This document shows positions 60,563 through 64,000 of a stretch of DNA of 64,000 nt, piece by piece. Position numbers and translations under genes: made by a program. The DNA comes from Arthrobacter alpinus (GTDB lineage Bacteria > Actinomycetota > Actinomycetes > Actinomycetales > Micrococcaceae). Numbering within the stretch: position 1 is the first letter of the stretch; each line of letters starts with the position of its first letter. The notes below the pieces were generated by a model. It was not told where the DNA came from, did no database searches, and worked only from the letters and a program-made list of their open reading frames with translations. The stretch lies in the NCBI RefSeq assembly GCF_900105965.1, contig NZ_FNTV01000001.1, positions 930,001 to 994,000 of the forward strand, read 5' to 3'.

Positions 60563-61777
60563 GTGGCGCAGGCAGTGCTGACCACGCAACCGCAGTTGCC
60601 GGCTGCCCCGGGCTATGGAAAATCCAGTATTGGCGATGTGCTCACCAGCGCAGCAGCCGCCCTCGGTGCTCCCGATTTTGCGAATGTTTTGAAGTTGCCG
60701 GCAGCACCACGGATCTGTGTTGTGCTGGTGGACGGCCTGGGCAAGTCGCTGTTGAAACAACGGGCCTCCCACGCACCGTTCCTGCGGGGCGTCATGGCCC
60801 AGGACTCGGCGGGGGAATACACCCGGACCCTGCAAGCGGCGTTTCCGAGCACCACGGCAACCTCGATCACCGCCCTGGGTACCGGCGTCGTGCCCGGCCT
60901 GCACGGCATGGTTGGTTACGATATCCTTGATCCGCGCCAGGACAAAGTTGTGAATCTTTTGGGCAACTGGGATGCCGGGGTGGACCCGCTGACATGGCAG
61001 CCGTACCCCACCATCTTTGAGAAACTCGCACCAAGTGTTCCCGTGACCACTGTGAGCCTGCCGCACTTTGCCAACTCGCCCATGACGCGCGCGGCTCTGC
61101 GAGGCAGTGACTTCCGGGGGGTCCAGTCCACCACGGATCGGGTGGAGGTGGCAGCAGAGGCGTTGGCTGCCACACCCACCTCGCTTGTGTATTTGTACTG
61201 GAGTGAGTTGGACAAGGCCGGCCACGCCCATGGCTCCGACTCACCCGAGTGGGAACACAAGCTGGAAGAGCTCGACGCCGGCATGAAGCGGTTGGCGGCT
61301 GCGGCACCGGCCGACGCCTTGATCCTGCTGACGGCGGACCACGGCATGGTGGATGTTCCCCGCTCGGCCCGCATTGACTATTCCTTGTTCCCGGAACTGA
61401 TCGACGGCGTGCGCCACACGGCGGGGGAGCCGCGCATGGTCCACCTGTACCTGGAAGCCGAATGTACCGAGGGTCACCGGCAACGGTTGATGGCCGCCTG
61501 GCTGGAGAAATTTGGCAAGAAGGCCTGGGTTGTCACCCGCGATGAGGCAATCGAGGCCGGATACTTTGGTGAGGTGAGTGAGAACGTTCGGGCCCGCATT
61601 GGTGACGTGCTGATCCTGGCCCGTGAATCCATTGCCTTCTACGACCTCCGCAGAGTGCGTCTGCAGGCCATGGACGTGGTGGGCCAACACGGTTCCATCA
61701 CCAAGGCCGAACGGGAAGTTCCACTCTTGCGGATCCCCGTCACAGCCAAGCAGGCAAAAGGTAAAAAGCGGCGTTAG
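60563..61777 (+). CDS. Alkaline phosphatase-fold phosphodiesterase / nucleotide pyrophosphatase
   Basis: 404 residues from GTG at 60563. The exact start is unclear, since an in-frame ATG at 60473 overlaps the previous gene, and GTG at 60575 is possible. ICVVLVDGLGKSLL provides the first metal Asp, FPSTTATSITALGTG the nucleophile Thr, DKAGHAHG and TADHGMVDV the other metal ligands. This is the type I phosphodiesterase pattern. No signal peptide, so probably cytoplasmic. Substrate unknown. Confidence 0.88.
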   Translation: MAQAVLTTQPQLPAAPGYGKSSIGDVLTSAAAALGAPDFANVLKLPAAPRICVVLVDGLGKSLLKQRASHAPFLRGVMAQDSAGEYTRTLQAAFPSTTATSITALGTGVVPGLHGMVGYDILDPRQDKVVNLLGNWDAGVDPLTWQPYPTIFEKLAPSVPVTTVSLPHFANSPMTRAALRGSDFRGVQSTTDRVEVAAEALAATPTSLVYLYWSELDKAGHAHGSDSPEWEHKLEELDAGMKRLAAAAPADALILLTADHGMVDVPRSARIDYSLFPELIDGVRHTAGEPRMVHLYLEAECTEGHRQRLMAAWLEKFGKKAWVVTRDEAIEAGYFGEVSENVRARIGDVLILARESIAFYDLRRVRLQAMDVVGQHGSITKAEREVPLLRIPVTAKQAKGKKRR

Positions 61778-61802
61778 CAAATGGTGCTGCAGCAAGAAAC
61801 AA

Positions 61803-61845
61803 GAACAGGACACCTCGAACTCTCTTGAGGTGTCCTGTTCTTTTT
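61803..61845 (+). terminator. Intrinsic terminator after the phosphodiesterase
   Basis: GAACAGGACACCTC and GAGGTGTCCTGTTC (14 bp, ten-base loop) followed by TTTTT, 26 bases after the stop codon. It also lies 15 bases from the stop of the convergent sepH gene. Confidence 0.92.
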
Positions 61846-61859
61846 AGATTTGCGGCAGC

Positions 61860-63143
61860 TCAGTCGCCCTTGGTGCCGAAGACGATCTCATCCCAGCTGG
61901 GAACGCTTGAGCGTTTGGGCTTGCCCGCTGCCTTGCGCTCCAACCGTGCGGCGACTTCGCTGTCACTGGGACCGCCCTCGTCCGGGTCGCTGCTGTGGAT
62001 GGATTTCGCAGCTACCTCAAAGACCGGTTCAGCCGTTGTTCGCATGGGGCGAAGACTCGTGGTGGGTTCCCCGGACAGGACAATTTCACGAGTCTCGGTG
62101 CTGACGTCGGAGACGCTGTCCAGCTCAGGCTCATCCTCTTCCAGGCGGGGAGCCAACTTCAGGAAGGGGATGGAACGCAAGCGTTCCCTGGGGGCCTCCG
62201 CCTCGACGTCCTCAACCGGTTGCTCAGCGGTTTCGGTTTCCGCGGTAGCCCCATAAAGAGCCTCGTCCCGTGGGTGTGCCCCCGGTACATGCGTGCCAAG
62301 CATCGCGGCGAGTTCGTCGTCGCCGTCTTCGTTAAGGCCAAGGCGGACGCCGCGGCGTGAACGCAACATGTCCAGCAGGCCTCCCTGGGCTGGGTAGGCC
62401 TCGTCCGTTTCGGTTGTGGCCGCTGCTTCTTCGGCTTCGCCTTCGGCAACCTCTGCCTCAACATCAAAGGGCTTGTCCATGACGGCGCTCAGTCGGCGTT
62501 CCGGAACCGGGCTGTCCAGCGGCTCGAGCTCACTAAGCTGCTGAGCCCAACGGTTGGCGTTATGCAGGGCCTTGCGGCTTGCATGGAAGCGCCACAGAGC
62601 CGGAGCCGGTTCGCCAATGCTGCTTGCGGCCCGTTCCGTGCCCGGGTCAAAGTCGGCGCTGATGGACCAGGCGCCAGCGCTGTCACGCCACGCGTCCCAG
62701 CGCAACGTTTTCGGATCGATCCCGAACGCGGCGAGGCGGTGCCTGACCATCTCGTCCAGGGATGCCGGAGCGTCGCCAAAGGCGGACTTGTAGCCATCAT
62801 TATGCGGGGCCGGGGTGGCAACCTCGACGGCGCGGGCCTGGCTCGCGATGTATTCGCGTTCTGCCAGGACAGGTCCCTCATAGCGGCGGACCTGCTCCAG
62901 CGAGAGTCCGGATTCCTCGGCCACGTCAGCGGCACTGGATCCTCCCCGGATCATGCTCTGAATTTCCCGGGGTGTCATCCGGGTGCCTGAAGATTGAGCC
63001 ACGCGTGAAGAGCGGTGGGCTGACTTGCCCACCGCTGTACGCAGCGCCTCGTCCAAGGGGAGAAGATAGATGTCCCCATCGGGACCACTAAGAAGCAGAT
63101 TTCTGCCGTCATCGTGGACACCCACCAGCCGCAGATCAGCCAT
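61860..63143 (-). CDS. sepH: Septation protein SepH
   Basis: 427 residues from ATG at 63143 with GGGAGG upstream. The N-terminal DUF3071 domain (MADLRLVGVHDDGRNLLLSGPDGDIYLLPLDEALR, then TPREIQSMIRGGSSAADVAEESGLSLEQVRRYEGPVLAEREYIA) includes an HTH. A long acidic, disordered middle follows. A short conserved C-terminal motif ends it (RSSVPSWDEIVFGTKGD). SepH promotes FtsZ assembly in actinobacterial cell division. Confidence 0.93.
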   Translation of the reverse strand: MADLRLVGVHDDGRNLLLSGPDGDIYLLPLDEALRTAVGKSAHRSSRVAQSSGTRMTPREIQSMIRGGSSAADVAEESGLSLEQVRRYEGPVLAEREYIASQARAVEVATPAPHNDGYKSAFGDAPASLDEMVRHRLAAFGIDPKTLRWDAWRDSAGAWSISADFDPGTERAASSIGEPAPALWRFHASRKALHNANRWAQQLSELEPLDSPVPERRLSAVMDKPFDVEAEVAEGEAEEAAATTETDEAYPAQGGLLDMLRSRRGVRLGLNEDGDDELAAMLGTHVPGAHPRDEALYGATAETETAEQPVEDVEAEAPRERLRSIPFLKLAPRLEEDEPELDSVSDVSTETREIVLSGEPTTSLRPMRTTAEPVFEVAAKSIHSSDPDEGGPSDSEVAARLERKAAGKPKRSSVPSWDEIVFGTKGD

Positions 63144-63398
63144 GCCGTCCTCCCAAAAAGTCTTTTAGTTCACTTCGAAACTTTGCCACCGATGTGCATA
63201 ATTTCCTACTACCCGTGCAGGCGTGGCGTGAGAAGCCTTGAAGAATATGCCTCGCAGCACTCCAGATCGTGCCGGTACAGCTTAAGCCTGCTGCGAACGC
63301 GGGGTTCGTGCTGGCTGCCAAGAGACGCTTTCAGGTCTAGGGTATTTGCAGTATTTATTGTCCGCCACGGGTGGGCGGCTACTTTAAGGATAAGAACC
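63144..63398. promoter_or_regulatory. Divergent intergenic region between sepH and the DUF4193 gene
   Basis: 255 bases without a gene. It must hold promoters for both divergent genes. No clear consensus promoter or operator palindrome was identified. Confidence 0.4.
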
Positions 63399-63704
63399 AT
63401 GACTACCGGCTTCCACCGGCCACGCGCATCCCGTCGGCAGACCGGGCCTGCGGCGGCAAACAACGCTCACGGAACGGTGCCGAACAAAGCGGCGCTGAAC
63501 GCTGTGATTGATGTGGCAGATACCGAACTCGCAGAGTCCTATGAACTTCCTGGTGGAGAGCTGCCGCCGGACGAGCTGGCACTGGAAATTTTGGCAGAAC
63601 AGCTCGATGAATTTACCTGCAGTTCCTGCTTCCTTGTGCGGCACCGTTCACAGCTGGCCCGCGAGAAAAACGGGCTCAAATTCTGCAAGGATTGCGAAGG
63701 CTGA
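63399..63704 (+). CDS. DUF4193 small zinc-ribbon protein
   Basis: 101 residues from ATG at 63399 (AAGGA upstream). The longer open frame from 63114 is not protein-like. An acidic middle (DTELAESYELPGGELPPDELALEILAEQLDEF) is followed by TCSSCFLVRHRSQLAREKNGLKFCKDCEG with two CxxC pairs. DUF4193 proteins are small actinobacterial proteins of unknown function, usually with an N-terminal acidic part and this zinc ribbon. Confidence 0.9.
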   Translation: MTTGFHRPRASRRQTGPAAANNAHGTVPNKAALNAVIDVADTELAESYELPGGELPPDELALEILAEQLDEFTCSSCFLVRHRSQLAREKNGLKFCKDCEG

Positions 63705-63708
63705 TGCT

Positions 63709-64000
63709 CTAGTCCTGATCGGGCTGAGCTTTTGTTGCCCCGCCCAGGGCTGCTGCCAGGTACTCGGGGTTGCGGGAGGACGTCAACCAGTACGGTGTAC
63801 GGTCGGCCGGATCTGTAATCTCGATCTTCACAACGGGCTTGATCCAGCCGCGAATGCACAGGTACGCCAAGCCGTTCAGCAGCCGGCCGCGCTGTTCGAA
63901 CGCCGCTTCACCGGTGTAGATGCTCACCTCGCCCACATATTGGCGCTCAATCTGGGCGCGGCCCACCCGGAGGGTATCGGCGGTGACCGAGATGGTGGGG
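63709..64000 (-). CDS. DUF3093 family protein (partial, runs off right edge)
   Basis: The frame is open to the window edge, so the gene starts further right. 96 C-terminal residues are present (TISVTADTLRVGRAQIERQYVGEV, then LAYLCIRGWIKPVVKIEITDPADRTPYWLTSSRNPEYLAAAL), the C-terminal half of DUF3093. The GTG at 63966 is an internal codon, not a start. Such proteins have two N-terminal membrane helices, missing here. It follows the DUF4193 gene convergently, four bases between stops. Confidence 0.88.
   Translation of the reverse strand, partial: PTISVTADTLRVGRAQIERQYVGEVSIYTGEAAFEQRGRLLNGLAYLCIRGWIKPVVKIEITDPADRTPYWLTSSRNPEYLAAALGGATKAQPDQD

Noticed and set aside
1..64000. tRNA, rRNA, CRISPR array or insertion sequence
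   Set aside because: No cloverleaf, rRNA segment, regularly spaced repeats or transposase frame was recognised by reading; a covariance-model scan would settle tRNA absence.

Overview
The window is about 62% G+C actinobacterial chromosome. Gene content and order (glnA, lipA, lipB, sucB, lpdA, SepH, DUF3093, DUF4191, DUF4192, DUF4193) point to Micrococcaceae, most likely an Arthrobacter-type organism. This assignment comes from gene families and synteny, not from a database search.

Positions 1 to about 18.8 kb are the integrase-proximal part of a temperate tailed-phage prophage whose other end lies left of the window. Leftward from the integrase (17670-18752) come a divergent repressor and excisionase-like switch with a visible promoter and operator. 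Next is a tightly overlapped early/replication operon (initiator, helicase loader, DnaB-type helicase), then an antirepressor and small HTH genes. A 256-aa DNA-binding protein follows, with a LexA-type box between its -35 and -10. After an accessory stretch come HNH nuclease, prim-pol, small and large terminase, portal, MuF-like protein and a truncated scaffold-like gene. The accessory stretch (6.4-11 kb) holds genes I do not recognise. Two rightward ones (8287-8499 and 9636-10343) share the same layout: promoter, short leader with a micro-ORF and an intrinsic terminator, then the gene.

From 18.87 kb to the end is housekeeping chromosome: glutamine synthetase; RDD and DUF4191 membrane proteins; lipoate synthesis (lipBA) near the lipoylated E2 (sucB) and E3 (lpdA) it serves; a Ser/Thr kinase; OsmC protein; leucyl aminopeptidase; PAC2 protein; MFS transporter; DUF4192; the principal sigma factor; a large LuxR ATPase regulator; both topoisomerase IV subunits (41.1 and 54.4 kb); a BlaI/M56 pair beside cydA, cydB and fused cydDC; a Tat-exported metallophosphoesterase; acetyltransferases including a Pat-like GNAT/acyl-CoA-synthetase fusion; a phosphodiesterase; SepH; DUF4193; and a truncated DUF3093 gene at the right edge.

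The main non-obvious signals are the paired attenuator-like leaders in the prophage, the LexA-type box, a coupled micro-ORF before the repressor, palindromes across the cyd promoter that fit BlaI operators, a SigR-type promoter before sigA, and two frameshifts (pepA and the MFS gene) that would both be repaired by restoring C4 to C5. The last pattern suggests sequencing error. No tRNA, rRNA, CRISPR array or insertion sequence was recognised.
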